Positions 5,330 through 12,884 of a stretch of DNA of 13,251 bases are shown in pieces (positions within the stretch are counted from its first letter, which is position 1; each line of letters begins with the position of its first letter). Below the pieces are notes generated by a model, which was not told the origin of the DNA, searched no databases, and saw only the letters and a list, made by a program, of their open reading frames with translations. Position numbers and translations under genes: made by a program. Origin of the DNA: Planctomycetota bacterium (GTDB lineage: Bacteria > Planctomycetota > UBA8108 > UBA1146 > JAJFFE01); NCBI GenBank assembly GCA_020425835.1, contig JAGQRC010000032.1, positions 1 through 13,251 of the forward strand, given 5' to 3'.

Positions 5330-8143
5330 GTGTCGGACTCTCGCTTCGTCGATCCCGAGGAACTGCTCGCTCACGGACCCTGGTTGAAGGGGCTCGCGCG
5401 GCGTCTGGTGAGCGACGAGGCGGCGGCGGACGATCTCGTTCAGGAGACCTGGCTGACGGCACTGTGTCGTCCTCCGAGGATCGGCGGGTCGATTCGAGGG
5501 TGGCTCGCGCAGGTTCTGCAGAACAAGGCGATCGACGCGCGACGCGCCGGCCAGCGAAGGCGGGACCGCGAGACGCGGCCCGTCGGGTCGCAGTCGAGCA
5601 GTCCGGAGCCGGATCCCCTCGAGGAGATGGAACTGCATCGCGCCTTGGTCGACGCGGTGATCGCGCTCCGAGACCCGTATCGCGAAGCGATCGTCCTGCG
5701 CTACTTCCGCGGGCTCGCTCCTCGAGAGATCGCCGAGCGTAGCGGGGAGCCGGTGAAGACGATCAAGGCGCGACTGAACCGCGCGATCGTCGAGCTGCGG
5801 CGACGACTCGATCGCGAGTACGGCTCACGCGAGGGGTGGGGCGTCGTGGCCTGGGTCGTCGCAGGGGGACCGGGCGGCGTCGCGACCGCAGCGGGCGCCT
5901 CGACTCTCTCCTTCGGCACCGCACTCTCTCAACTGGGAGGAACACTCGCGGTGAGCAAGTCTGTCGTCTTCGGTGTGTCGTTGTTGCTCATGGTCGTCCT
6001 CGGGTGGTTGTGGCTTCGTTCGCCCGCGCCGATTTCCGGGCATGGCGTCGCCAAGACGGCGTCCTCCCGATCGGATGCGTCCCGCACGGCCATGATCGAA
6101 ACGGACCACACCTCCGGAAGTCCTCCCTTGCCTTCCGAGGACTCGCTCGCGGTCACCACCGCTGGGATGCCGCTGCGCATTGTCGACGAAGCCACCGGCA
6201 CGGCGATCTCGGGGGCGTCGGTCGCGTGGATCGGTCGCTGGAGCGGAGAGGGCGGATGGCTGGAGGTCGAGACGCAAGGTGGCCGAGAGCACCTCGACGT
6301 CGAGTCGCTCGACACGCTCACCGTCGACGGCGTCGAGCTGCAGGTGCCGCTCCGCGAGGGGGCGTCGACCGAGATCCTCGAGCGTCGCGTCACCGACGCC
6401 GACGGATACGCCACGCTTCCCCCTCGTCCGGAGTCGGCGTTGGCACTGCGCGTTCAACACCCCGACTACCGCTACTGGTGGACCCGCAACGCGCCGATCG
6501 CTGCGGGCGATAGCACGCCGACCATCGCGCTCTCCAGGAAGCTCCGGGTCCACGTTCGAGTGCGTGACGCCGTGGGGCCCGTCCGCGAGGGGTTGCGCGG
6601 CGCGATGCACCGCTACGTCGGCACACCGATCGAAGGTGCGCGGGCGGAGTGGCACCGACGCTGGCACTGGAACGAGCAGGGTGAGGCGACGCTGGAGTTG
6701 CCCGAGACCGATCGGCTGGAGCTGACGCTCGCCGTGCCCGGGTACGAGTGGACGCATCTCGAGTTCGGCGCGATCTCGCCGGAGCAGGTCATCCCGATCG
6801 AGCTCGAGCGCATCGACTTCATCGCCGCCGATGTCGTCGACCCCGATGGGCACCCGGTGCCCGACGCGATGGTCGTCGTCTACCTCGAACCGGTGACCAT
6901 CTCCCATCGTACCGGAACCGTCGTGCAGTGTGGGCCGGACGGTCGCTTCGCCGAGTCCATGTCGGCCGACGAGTACTACGTTCACTTCAGCGCGAAGGGG
7001 TACAAGAGCATCGAGGTGCCCGATCTTCCGAAGAACCGCGACGACAACGAAGTCGTCCTGGAGCCGACGGTGCACGGTCGTCTCGAGGGACAGGTCTCGT
7101 TCGACGATGGGCGTCCCGCTTCCGGTTGCGGTCTGCTCTTGTCCGACGCGGGAGGAGGCGTCACGTTCGAGAACGTGGTCGCGGATGACCAGGGACGGTT
7201 CGTGGTCGAGGAGATGGATCCATCGACGTATGGCGCATACGTCACGACCATCGGAGAGGACGGCACGAAGAGCAGCGTGGTCGGGATCGAGTTCGATCCC
7301 TCACCGATCGTCGTCACGCCACGAACGACGACCCACGTCACCGTGACGATCGCCGCGGGAGGTTCGATCGTCGGCTCGGTCCAGACCCCGGAACGCGGAC
7401 CGGAGCCCGACCAGCCGATCAGCCTCAAGCGGACCAGCCTCTTGAAGACGGAAACCATCGCCGCCGCGGTGACGGACGTCGAAGGACGTTTCGCCTTCTC
7501 TGCGGTGCCGCCGGGGCAGTACCTGGTCTGCGTCGGATGGGGTTCTTCGACGTCCACGATGGTTCGCGTCCGCGACGGCGAGGTGAGCGAAGCGCACTTC
7601 GGTCGCGACTCGACGCGGGTCCGGTTGGTCGTCCGGGATGGCGCCGATCCCGTCGCCGACGCACGGGTCGTGCTCGGGCGCTTCGATCGCGCGCTCGGCG
7701 ACCTGCGGATCCTACGGACGAACGCTGATGGCCAGACCTCGTCTCCGCTGCTCAAGCCGGGACGGTATCTCTACCGCGTCGACGACGACGCGCGAGAACG
7801 GGCCTTCGTCGGAGTCATCGGGCTCGACCCGGGGGCGGGAGCGTCGACCGTCGAGGTCGAGCTCGCGTGGCCGAAGCCGAGACTCGTCGTCGAGGTCCCG
7901 ACGGCGTCCACCACGCAGAGCAAGGTCTTCGTCGATCTCGAGGTCCTCGACGACGTCGATCTGACCGCGATCGTTCCTCTCGCCCAGCGGAGGGTCGGCC
8001 ATGGTGTGCCGAAGGACGGGAAGTTCGTCACGATCGGACTCGGTGATGGGAAGTACCGTGTCACCTGGCAGGGACCCGAGGGCGAGCGAACGGAGACGAT
8101 CACCGTTCACGGCGTCGATCAGCGCGTCGACTTCCGGGAGTGA
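5330..8143 (+). CDS. ECF sigma factor fused to a membrane helix and beta-sandwich repeat region
   Basis: A single uninterrupted 937-aa reading frame starts at GTG 5330. Residues 14-85 are sigma region 2, with 'ADDLVQETWLTAL' (33-45) and 'IRGWLAQVLQNKAIDARR' for core binding and -10 recognition. Residues 103-165 are sigma region 4, with 'LRDPYREAIVLRYFRGLAPREIAERSG' and the recognition helix 'VKTIKARLNRAIVELRRRL'. A Gly/Ala-rich linker (171-205) leads to one strong membrane helix at about 211-230 ('SVVFGVSLLLMVVLGWLWL'). The remaining 700 residues, predicted outside the cytoplasmic membrane, contain about five carboxypeptidase-regulatory/CnaB-like beta-sandwich units, near 278, 495, 584, 678 and 764. 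They show recurrent 'DADGYATLP', 'GPDGRF', 'DDQGRFVVEEMDP' and 'DVEGRFAFSAVPPGQY' motifs. Such units usually bind or scaffold. No anti-sigma gene adjoins. The inferred role is membrane-tethered transcription control responding to an envelope signal; the regulon is unknown. Confidence 0.92.
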   Translation: MSDSRFVDPEELLAHGPWLKGLARRLVSDEAAADDLVQETWLTALCRPPRIGGSIRGWLAQVLQNKAIDARRAGQRRRDRETRPVGSQSSSPEPDPLEEMELHRALVDAVIALRDPYREAIVLRYFRGLAPREIAERSGEPVKTIKARLNRAIVELRRRLDREYGSREGWGVVAWVVAGGPGGVATAAGASTLSFGTALSQLGGTLAVSKSVVFGVSLLLMVVLGWLWLRSPAPISGHGVAKTASSRSDASRTAMIETDHTSGSPPLPSEDSLAVTTAGMPLRIVDEATGTAISGASVAWIGRWSGEGGWLEVETQGGREHLDVESLDTLTVDGVELQVPLREGASTEILERRVTDADGYATLPPRPESALALRVQHPDYRYWWTRNAPIAAGDSTPTIALSRKLRVHVRVRDAVGPVREGLRGAMHRYVGTPIEGARAEWHRRWHWNEQGEATLELPETDRLELTLAVPGYEWTHLEFGAISPEQVIPIELERIDFIAADVVDPDGHPVPDAMVVVYLEPVTISHRTGTVVQCGPDGRFAESMSADEYYVHFSAKGYKSIEVPDLPKNRDDNEVVLEPTVHGRLEGQVSFDDGRPASGCGLLLSDAGGGVTFENVVADDQGRFVVEEMDPSTYGAYVTTIGEDGTKSSVVGIEFDPSPIVVTPRTTTHVTVTIAAGGSIVGSVQTPERGPEPDQPISLKRTSLLKTETIAAAVTDVEGRFAFSAVPPGQYLVCVGWGSSTSTMVRVRDGEVSEAHFGRDSTRVRLVVRDGADPVADARVVLGRFDRALGDLRILRTNADGQTSSPLLKPGRYLYRVDDDARERAFVGVIGLDPGAGASTVEVELAWPKPRLVVEVPTASTTQSKVFVDLEVLDDVDLTAIVPLAQRRVGHGVPKDGKFVTIGLGDGKYRVTWQGPEGERTETITVHGVDQRVDFRE
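5935..5953 (+). promoter_or_regulatory. Possible internal ribosome site and GTG start within the sigma fusion
   Basis: GGGAGG at 5935-5940 precedes an in-frame GTG at 5951 by 10 nt. The GTG falls at residue 208, exactly between the Gly/Ala linker and the membrane helix. Initiation here would give a 730-aa protein beginning 'VSKSVVFGVSLLLMV', that is, the membrane and beta-sandwich half without the sigma domains. Whether it is used cannot be told from sequence. Confidence 0.35.
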
Positions 8144-8146
8144 CGC

Positions 8147-8168
8147 CGCGACCAGCCTCCCCGTCGCG
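8147..8168. other. Weak inverted repeat between convergent genes
   Basis: CGCGAC (8147-8152) and GTCGCG (8163-8168) can pair around a 10-nt loop in the 26-bp gap between the stops of the sigma fusion and the ThuA-like gene. It has no T-run on either strand. It may serve as a shared bidirectional terminator stem, or it may be chance in GC-rich DNA. Confidence 0.25.
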
Positions 8169-8169
8169 A

Positions 8170-9240
8170 TCAGTGCTCGTGCGGGCGAAGGCCGCGGCGG
8201 TGCTTGCCGAATCCGAAGGGCGTCGGGTCGAACGGCTCGACGATGTCCACCTTCGCGCGCTCCGGCACTTCGAGCCCGAGGGCCCAGTAGCACGCGTTGA
8301 CGATGAGTCGTCGGCTTCCTTCGCGACGGAACGCCTGCGAGGCGCCGATGGTCGTGGCGAAGACTCGGGTGCGTCGTTCGCTGCGGGACTCGTCCTTCGG
8401 CCAGACCACCTCGCGGGTCCAGGCGATCGGCATGGTGGGGTCGTTCGGGTCTCGCGCTTCGCCCTGGGGCGTCTCGACGGGCGGCGCGGGTGGTGCGTCC
8501 GGGGCCATTCCGTCGAGCACCTCGCCCCGGAGGAGAGGGGTGATGTCCGGGAGCATCGGCAACCGTACCGCGTAGACGTCGGCTGGATCCCAGACGTCGC
8601 CGTCCCCGATGCCGCGGAGGATCGGATGCGACTTCGCCGAGGGGACGACCACCCCGCGGCACGACTGCTCTCCGTGCTTGCCGTGGTGGGCGATCCACGT
8701 CTCGCCGAGTACGTGTCGCCCGAACCCACCGGGCCAACTCTCGCTTCGCCAGCCGTAGCGCTCGAAGGTCTTCCGCTCGCGGCAATCGAACGCATGCGTC
8801 GCCGTGCGCAGCGCGACGATCGGTCGACCCGACTCGACGTAGTCGACGATCGGCTTCATCTGCGCATCGGGCAGATCGCGGAACCGCGTGAAGATCACCA
8901 TCAGATCGGCCGACGCGAGGCGCTCCGTGCCGGGGAGGTTCGTCTGGATACCCGGATCGACCTCGCCGCTCTTCGGGTCGACCGCGAACAGCACCGTGCA
9001 GTGGAATCCGTGGTGACGCGACAGCATCCGCGCGACCTGCGGCATGCTCTCTTCCGACCGGTACTCCTCGTCTCCGGTGACGAACACGATCCGCCGACCC
9101 GCGCCCGGACCATCCGACGAGGGGGAGAGCTCGAGCCACGGCACGATCGGGCGGCTGTCCGGGGCGGGGTCGACCGTGAGGCGAGCACCTGTCGGTCCGG
9201 AGCCGGCGAGCGCGGCGACGACAACGAGGAACCCGATCAT
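8170..9240 (-). CDS. ThuA-like domain protein, probably exported
   Basis: The start is ATG 9240, set by GGAGGT on the minus strand (9247-9252) 6 nt upstream. The frame continues open upstream, but with unlikely sequence. The protein has 356 aa. The first 19 residues ('MIGFLVVVAALAGSGPTGA') look like a short signal peptide or anchor, although the basic n-region is missing. Residues about 46-260 resemble the ThuA (trehalose-utilisation) class I glutamine-amidotransferase-like fold: 'RIVFVTGDEEYRSEESMPQV' (strand and loop), 'LMVIFTRFRDLPDAQMKPIV', 'YVESGRPIVALRTATHAF' and 'WPGGFGRHVLGETWIAHHG'. The C-terminus, 'RLIVNACYWALGLEVPE', is the usual closing helix seen in secreted planctomycete ThuA proteins. 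The substrate is unknown, and a sugar-related role is only suggested by the family name. It is convergent with the sigma fusion and divergent from the TerC gene. Confidence 0.85.
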   Translation of the reverse strand: MIGFLVVVAALAGSGPTGARLTVDPAPDSRPIVPWLELSPSSDGPGAGRRIVFVTGDEEYRSEESMPQVARMLSRHHGFHCTVLFAVDPKSGEVDPGIQTNLPGTERLASADLMVIFTRFRDLPDAQMKPIVDYVESGRPIVALRTATHAFDCRERKTFERYGWRSESWPGGFGRHVLGETWIAHHGKHGEQSCRGVVVPSAKSHPILRGIGDGDVWDPADVYAVRLPMLPDITPLLRGEVLDGMAPDAPPAPPVETPQGEARDPNDPTMPIAWTREVVWPKDESRSERRTRVFATTIGASQAFRREGSRRLIVNACYWALGLEVPERAKVDIVEPFDPTPFGFGKHRRGLRPHEH

Positions 9241-9246
9241 CGCGAC

Positions 9247-9252
9247 ACCTCC
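9247..9252 (-). promoter_or_regulatory. Shine-Dalgarno deciding the ThuA-like start
   Basis: GGAGGT on the minus strand, 6 nt before ATG 9240. It argues for the short form that begins with the hydrophobic segment and against the 49 extra codons open upstream. Confidence 0.75.
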
Positions 9253-9401
9253 ACCCTTCGATGTTCCGAGCCGAGACGGCCCCTGTTCACGGCGACGGCC
9301 GAGTTTGACGACGCCGACGCGACACGGCAAGCCGCACACCCCCTTGATCCCGACCTCGGCCACCGCAGAATGTCGCGCATTCCCCAACCTTGGAGCGCCC
9401 C

Positions 9402-10193
9402 TTGGCCGAACTGTTCACGCTTCAGAATCTGATGACCTTCTTGATGCTCACCCTGCTGCAGGCCGTGCTGGGCTTCGACAACCTGCTCTACGTCTCGCTC
9501 GAGTCGAAGCGCGTCGATCCCGATCGCCGGTCCTTCGTCCGGAAGTGGGGGATCGGACTGGCGATCGTCTTCCGGATCGGGTTGCTCTTCGCGCTGATCG
9601 CGGCGATCGAGTCCTTCCAGAAGCCGTTCCTGCACATCGATCTCGGAGTAGCGATCGATGGCGAGCTCAACGTCCATGCGCTCATCGTGCTGCTCGGGGG
9701 CGCGTTCATCGTCTACACCGCGTTCAAGGAGATCGTTCACCTGCTGTCGGTCGAGGAGCTCGAGGCGACCGCCGCGAAGAAGAAGCCGCGCTCCGTGCAG
9801 GCCGCGCTCTTCTGGATCATTCTGATGAACCTGGTCTTCTCGTTCGACTCGATCCTGAGCGCCATCGCGCTCACCAAGGTCTTCGTCGTCATGGCCGCGG
9901 CGATCGTCGTCAGCGGCGTCGGGATGATCTGGCTGGCGGATCGGGTCTCGGCCTTCCTCCAGGCCAATCGGATGTTCGAGGTGCTCGGCCTCTTCATCCT
10001 CTTCCTGGTCGGCGTGATGCTCCTCTCCGAGGGAGGGCACCTCGCTCACCTGCATCTGTTCGGCTACGTCGTGGAGCCGATGGCGAAGAGCACCTTCTAC
10101 TTCGTCCTCGCGGTGCTCGTGGTGATCGACGTCGTGCAGAGCAAGTATCGCAAGAAGTTGATGGCGATGGCCGAGGCGGGGAAGGGCGAGTGA
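9402..10193 (+). CDS. TerC-family integral membrane protein
   Basis: The protein is 263 aa from TTG 9402, which has GGAG at 9392-9395 suitably spaced. An in-frame TTG at 9390 would add four residues and cannot be excluded. About seven membrane helices can be read. Two conserved acidic membrane motifs define the family: 'LQAVLGFDNLLYVSL' in helix 1 (Asp26) and 'NLVFSFDSILSAIAL' in helix 4 (Asp149). A cytoplasmic loop 'LEATAAKKKPRSV' separates the two halves, and the basic tail 'SKYRKKLMAMAEAGKGE' is cytoplasmic. TerC proteins have been linked to tellurite resistance and, in several bacteria, to manganese export that supplies exoenzymes. Which metal applies here is unknown. It stands alone: it is divergent from the ThuA-like gene and converges on the glycoside hydrolase gene with a 16-bp gap. 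Confidence 0.93.
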   Translation: MAELFTLQNLMTFLMLTLLQAVLGFDNLLYVSLESKRVDPDRRSFVRKWGIGLAIVFRIGLLFALIAAIESFQKPFLHIDLGVAIDGELNVHALIVLLGGAFIVYTAFKEIVHLLSVEELEATAAKKKPRSVQAALFWIILMNLVFSFDSILSAIALTKVFVVMAAAIVVSGVGMIWLADRVSAFLQANRMFEVLGLFILFLVGVMLLSEGGHLAHLHLFGYVVEPMAKSTFYFVLAVLVVIDVVQSKYRKKLMAMAEAGKGE

Positions 10194-10209
10194 TGCGCGT
10201 TTCCCCCGG

Positions 10210-12279
10210 TCACGGGCACGCGGTGAACGAAGCGCAGTCGAGCGACGACGTGTCGAGTCCGCAATCCGGATAGGGCGACGAAGGGGCCGAACCTCCGAGG
10301 TGGAGGAAGTTGAGCAGGAAGAGCGCGTCGGCGATGTCCAACTGCTCGTCATCGTTCGCATCCGCGGCAGCGAGACAGATCGGGCTCGCTCCCACGTCGA
10401 AGAGGTACGCGAGCGCCGTGATGACATCTCCGAGATCCACGGTTCCATCCGTGTTTGCATCGCCGCGTCGGAAGGTCGGGGGATCGTGGTCGACGATGCA
10501 GAATGTCGGTGCGCCGGTGGCGCTGCCGCCGCAGAGCGTCGCAAGAGTGAAGACGTAGGTCCCGGCGGTGGTCGTCGGGTAGGTGTAGCTCTCGGCGTCC
10601 CCCGAGAGTGCCAGCGTCGATTCGACGAGGCCGTTGCGCGAGACCTCGAGCTCGAGACTGTCGACGGCGCCACCGAGGATCCACTCGAGATCGATTCCCG
10701 CTCCGTCGGAGACACAGGTCATGACCGCCGATGAGCCCGCGGCGCACGGGAGCAGTGTGACGACCTGGAGGTTCGACGCGGCGACCGACTCCAACCCGAC
10801 GCCGTTGATCGCGGTGACCGCGTACTCGTGGGTGCAGCCCGCGGTCAGGTCGACATCGACGAAGCTCGGCGAGGTCGGGATCGCGATCAGCTGCCCATCG
10901 CGTCGGACCCGGTAGTTGGTGATGCCGCTCTCGCTGTCGATCACCGGACTCCACGTGAGCGTCGCCGCCGTCTCGGACACATCGACCGCGGCGACCGAGT
11001 CCGGTGTCGGGGGGGGCGTCGCGTCGGTGAAGTCGCCGGTCGCCGCGGGATCGGCCGTCCAGGTCACTTCGCTCGGCAGCAGCCCGTCCGTCGGACCCCC
11101 GGTCGCTCCCGTGGTGAACGCCCCGTTCAGCCAGACCCAACTGAATCCGTGGGACTCGTGGTCGGCGGTCCGATCGACGAGGTTCTCGTGGGCGGTGCCT
11201 GCACCGAGCGTGCTCCCGATCTCGGTCTGGATCGCCGGATAGAACGACCGCAGCTCGAGCGCACCGGGCAGGTTGTCGAGGTAGGCGTGGAAGCCGACGC
11301 TCGCGTTCGCGTAGTCGATCTCCGTGCCCTCGTCGACCTTCTCTCGCATGTTCCCGGTCATGTGGGCGAAGGTCCACAGGATGATGTGGGTCTCCGGGGC
11401 CGCTGCGCGGATCACCGCGAAGAGATCCTCCTCGAACTGGACATCATCGGGTTGGTACGCCGAAGCGCTCCACGCGACGGGCTCGTTGGCGAGCTCGTAG
11501 ATGACGTGCGTCCGATCCCGGTACCGATCCGCGACGACGGGCCACCAGGCGAGCGCGTCCGCGACGTCGTGGCCGCCCACCGGGTGGTAGTCGATGATCA
11601 GGTACATCCCGAGACCCCCTGCGATCTCGACCATGTCATCGAGCACGTCGAGGGTCGTTGCCGCGCCATCGATGAGCTGATCGAGGTCGAGGCACTGATC
11701 GCAATCGACACCGGGGCCCCCGCTGTAGTTCTGCGGCGGCCGGTACATGAAGAGTCGCACGGTGTTCAGGTGGAAGACGTCGCGGATCTCCGTCCACCAG
11801 GCGAGGTCGTACATCTTGGTCAGGTTCCAAGGACCGAACGCGAGAGCCTCACCGCGGAGGGGGAGTCCGTTGTCCGCGCGGACGTCGTTGCCGATGAGTT
11901 GAGGTCGTCCCCGCGCGACATCCGCCGACACGAAGATGTCGACCGTGGCCGTTTCCGACACGTCGGTACCGTCCAGCACGCGATAGGTGAAGAGATCGTT
12001 CCCGTGGTGGTCGGGGGGCGCCGTGTAGGTCACCGTCGGCGGCGTGCCGGTGAGGATGCCGAACAGCGGGGGCGCGACGATCTCGAAGCTCGGGGCAACG
12101 CTCCCGCTGGCGAGCAGCTCGATCTCCACCGACGCGCCCTGGTGCACCGAGGCCGAGAGATCGATCGCGCCGATCGTCGACTGGGCCGAGATCGTCGACG
12201 ACACGAGCGTCGACAGGCAGATGAGCACGATGGCTCTCGTCCCCCGAGACCGGGGAGTGTCGCGATGCGCTGGACCCAT
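10210..12279 (-). CDS. Secreted GH5-like glycoside hydrolase with Ig-like, FN3 and dockerin modules
   Basis: 689 aa, starting at ATG 12279 with GAGGAG 5 nt upstream. A signal peptide spans residues 1-32 (hydrophobic core 'AIVLICLSTLVSS', likely cleavage after 'ISA'). Residues about 36-118 form a cadherin-like/Ig-like tandem unit ('DHHGNDLFTYRVLDG'). The catalytic region, about 125-400, looks like a GH5-type TIM barrel: 'TVRLFMYRPPQNY', 'YLIIDYHPVGGHD', 'IYELANEPVAW' with the probable acid/base Glu266, 'FHAYLDN' and 'IQTEIGSTLG' with the probable nucleophile Glu353. An FN3 module (about 425-510), a Cys-containing Ig-like module (about 515-600) and a dockerin-type pair (about 603-665) follow, with calcium loops 'DANTDGTVDLGDVI' and 'DANDDEQLDIADAL'. 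It probably cleaves a beta-linked polysaccharide outside the cell. The exact substrate and subfamily cannot be assigned by eye. Confidence 0.87.
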   Translation of the reverse strand: MGPAHRDTPRSRGTRAIVLICLSTLVSSTISAQSTIGAIDLSASVHQGASVEIELLASGSVAPSFEIVAPPLFGILTGTPPTVTYTAPPDHHGNDLFTYRVLDGTDVSETATVDIFVSADVARGRPQLIGNDVRADNGLPLRGEALAFGPWNLTKMYDLAWWTEIRDVFHLNTVRLFMYRPPQNYSGGPGVDCDQCLDLDQLIDGAATTLDVLDDMVEIAGGLGMYLIIDYHPVGGHDVADALAWWPVVADRYRDRTHVIYELANEPVAWSASAYQPDDVQFEEDLFAVIRAAAPETHIILWTFAHMTGNMREKVDEGTEIDYANASVGFHAYLDNLPGALELRSFYPAIQTEIGSTLGAGTAHENLVDRTADHESHGFSWVWLNGAFTTGATGGPTDGLLPSEVTWTADPAATGDFTDATPPPTPDSVAAVDVSETAATLTWSPVIDSESGITNYRVRRDGQLIAIPTSPSFVDVDLTAGCTHEYAVTAINGVGLESVAASNLQVVTLLPCAAGSSAVMTCVSDGAGIDLEWILGGAVDSLELEVSRNGLVESTLALSGDAESYTYPTTTAGTYVFTLATLCGGSATGAPTFCIVDHDPPTFRRGDANTDGTVDLGDVITALAYLFDVGASPICLAAADANDDEQLDIADALFLLNFLHLGGSAPSSPYPDCGLDTSSLDCASFTACP

Positions 12280-12391
12280 GGTTTCTCCTCGTTCGACCGG
12301 AGCGGTTCACGTTCTGCCGGAAACGACCCGAACGCGATCCGTGGTCTTGCGGAAAAACGAATGGTAGCGCCTCTCGGCCCGATGAGGGTCC

Positions 12392-12419
12392 GGTCTTCGA
12401 CGAGGGGGGGGCGAAGACC
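12392..12419. other. Perfect 8-bp inverted repeat after the aminomuconate deaminase gene
   Basis: GGTCTTCG (12392-12399) pairs with CGAAGACC (12412-12419) around a 12-nt loop containing a run of eight G on the plus strand. It starts 27 nt beyond the deaminase stop and lies between that stop and the upstream region of the glycoside hydrolase gene. The position suits a terminator stem for the minus-strand deaminase transcript, but no T-run follows directly. The nearest is TTTTT (minus strand, 12354-12358), too far away for an intrinsic terminator. Confidence 0.4.
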
Positions 12420-12445
12420 CCGGTCGAACTCGCGGAGATCGAGGA

Positions 12446-12862
12446 TCAGCCGATGGTCGCGATCACCTTCAGCTCGACGTGGATCGGGGTCGGGAGCGCT
12501 CCGACCTCGACGGTGGTGCGCGTCGGCCTGTCCTCGACGAAATGCTCCCCGTAGACGCGGTTGAAGGTGGCGAAGTCCTTCTTCATGTTCGTCAGGAACA
12601 CGGTGACGTCGACGATCCGGTTCCACGCGCTGCCGGCGTCCTCGAGCACGTGGCGGATGTTCTGGAAGCAGGCGCGACACTGCGCCTCGATGTCGTAGTC
12701 GACGACGCGGCCGTCGGCATCCAACGTGACGCCCGGGATCTCCTTGCTCCCGCGCGCGCGCGGACCGACCCCCGACAGGAACAGCAGATTCCCGACCCGC
12801 CGCGCGTGGGGGTAGGGCCCAACCGGCTCGGGGGCACGGTCGCTCATCGTCGCGTCGCTCAT
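12446..12862 (-). CDS. RidA-family 2-aminomuconate deaminase
   Basis: It probably removes the amino group of 2-aminomuconate, a late step of the 3-hydroxyanthranilate meta-cleavage route (enzymes named AmnD or NbaF elsewhere). The 138-aa protein starts at ATG 12862 with AAAGG about 6 nt upstream; a second ATG five codons later is less well placed. It reads as a single YjgF/RidA domain: 'PVGPYPHARRVGNLLFLSGVG', 'DIEAQCRACFQNIRHVLEDAG', 'DVTVFLTNMKKDFATFNRVY' and 'RPTRTTVEVGALPTPIHVELK'. Arg115 and Glu130 match in spacing the key Arg105/Glu120 pair of generic RidA. The deaminase-specific call rests on the 'GPYPHARRVGNLLFLSGVGPR' type start, the 'LPTPIHVELKVIA' end and the aldehyde dehydrogenase gene 22 nt upstream. 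A generic 2-aminoacrylate/imine deaminase is the alternative. Confidence 0.85.
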   Translation of the reverse strand: MSDATMSDRAPEPVGPYPHARRVGNLLFLSGVGPRARGSKEIPGVTLDADGRVVDYDIEAQCRACFQNIRHVLEDAGSAWNRIVDVTVFLTNMKKDFATFNRVYGEHFVEDRPTRTTVEVGALPTPIHVELKVIATIG

Positions 12863-12884
12863 CGCAGACCTTTCACGTGGCGAC

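Noticed and set aside
3874..5742. Open frame of 622 codons on the plus strand spanning the dioxygenase, formamidase and sigma gene starts
   Set aside because: The composition is Arg/Pro/Ala-rich and low in complexity. It crosses three supported genes in another frame and is typical of an alternative frame in high-GC DNA.
7712..9139. Open frame of 475 codons on the minus strand overlapping the sigma fusion and the ThuA-like gene
   Set aside because: It is an Arg/Pro-rich shadow with no motif. It conflicts with the ThuA-like frame that has a good SD and a hydrophobic N-terminus.
9241..9401. Promoters or small genes in the divergent ThuA-TerC gap
   Set aside because: TTGACG at 9305 has no -10 partner, and the minus-strand candidates also fail. 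No reading frame here has an SD and a plausible protein.
10828..12564. Open frame of 578 codons on the plus strand opposite the glycoside hydrolase
   Set aside because: The opposite strand carries a signal peptide, catalytic Glu pair, FN3 and EF-hand modules. This frame has only Arg/Val/Asp-rich sequence.
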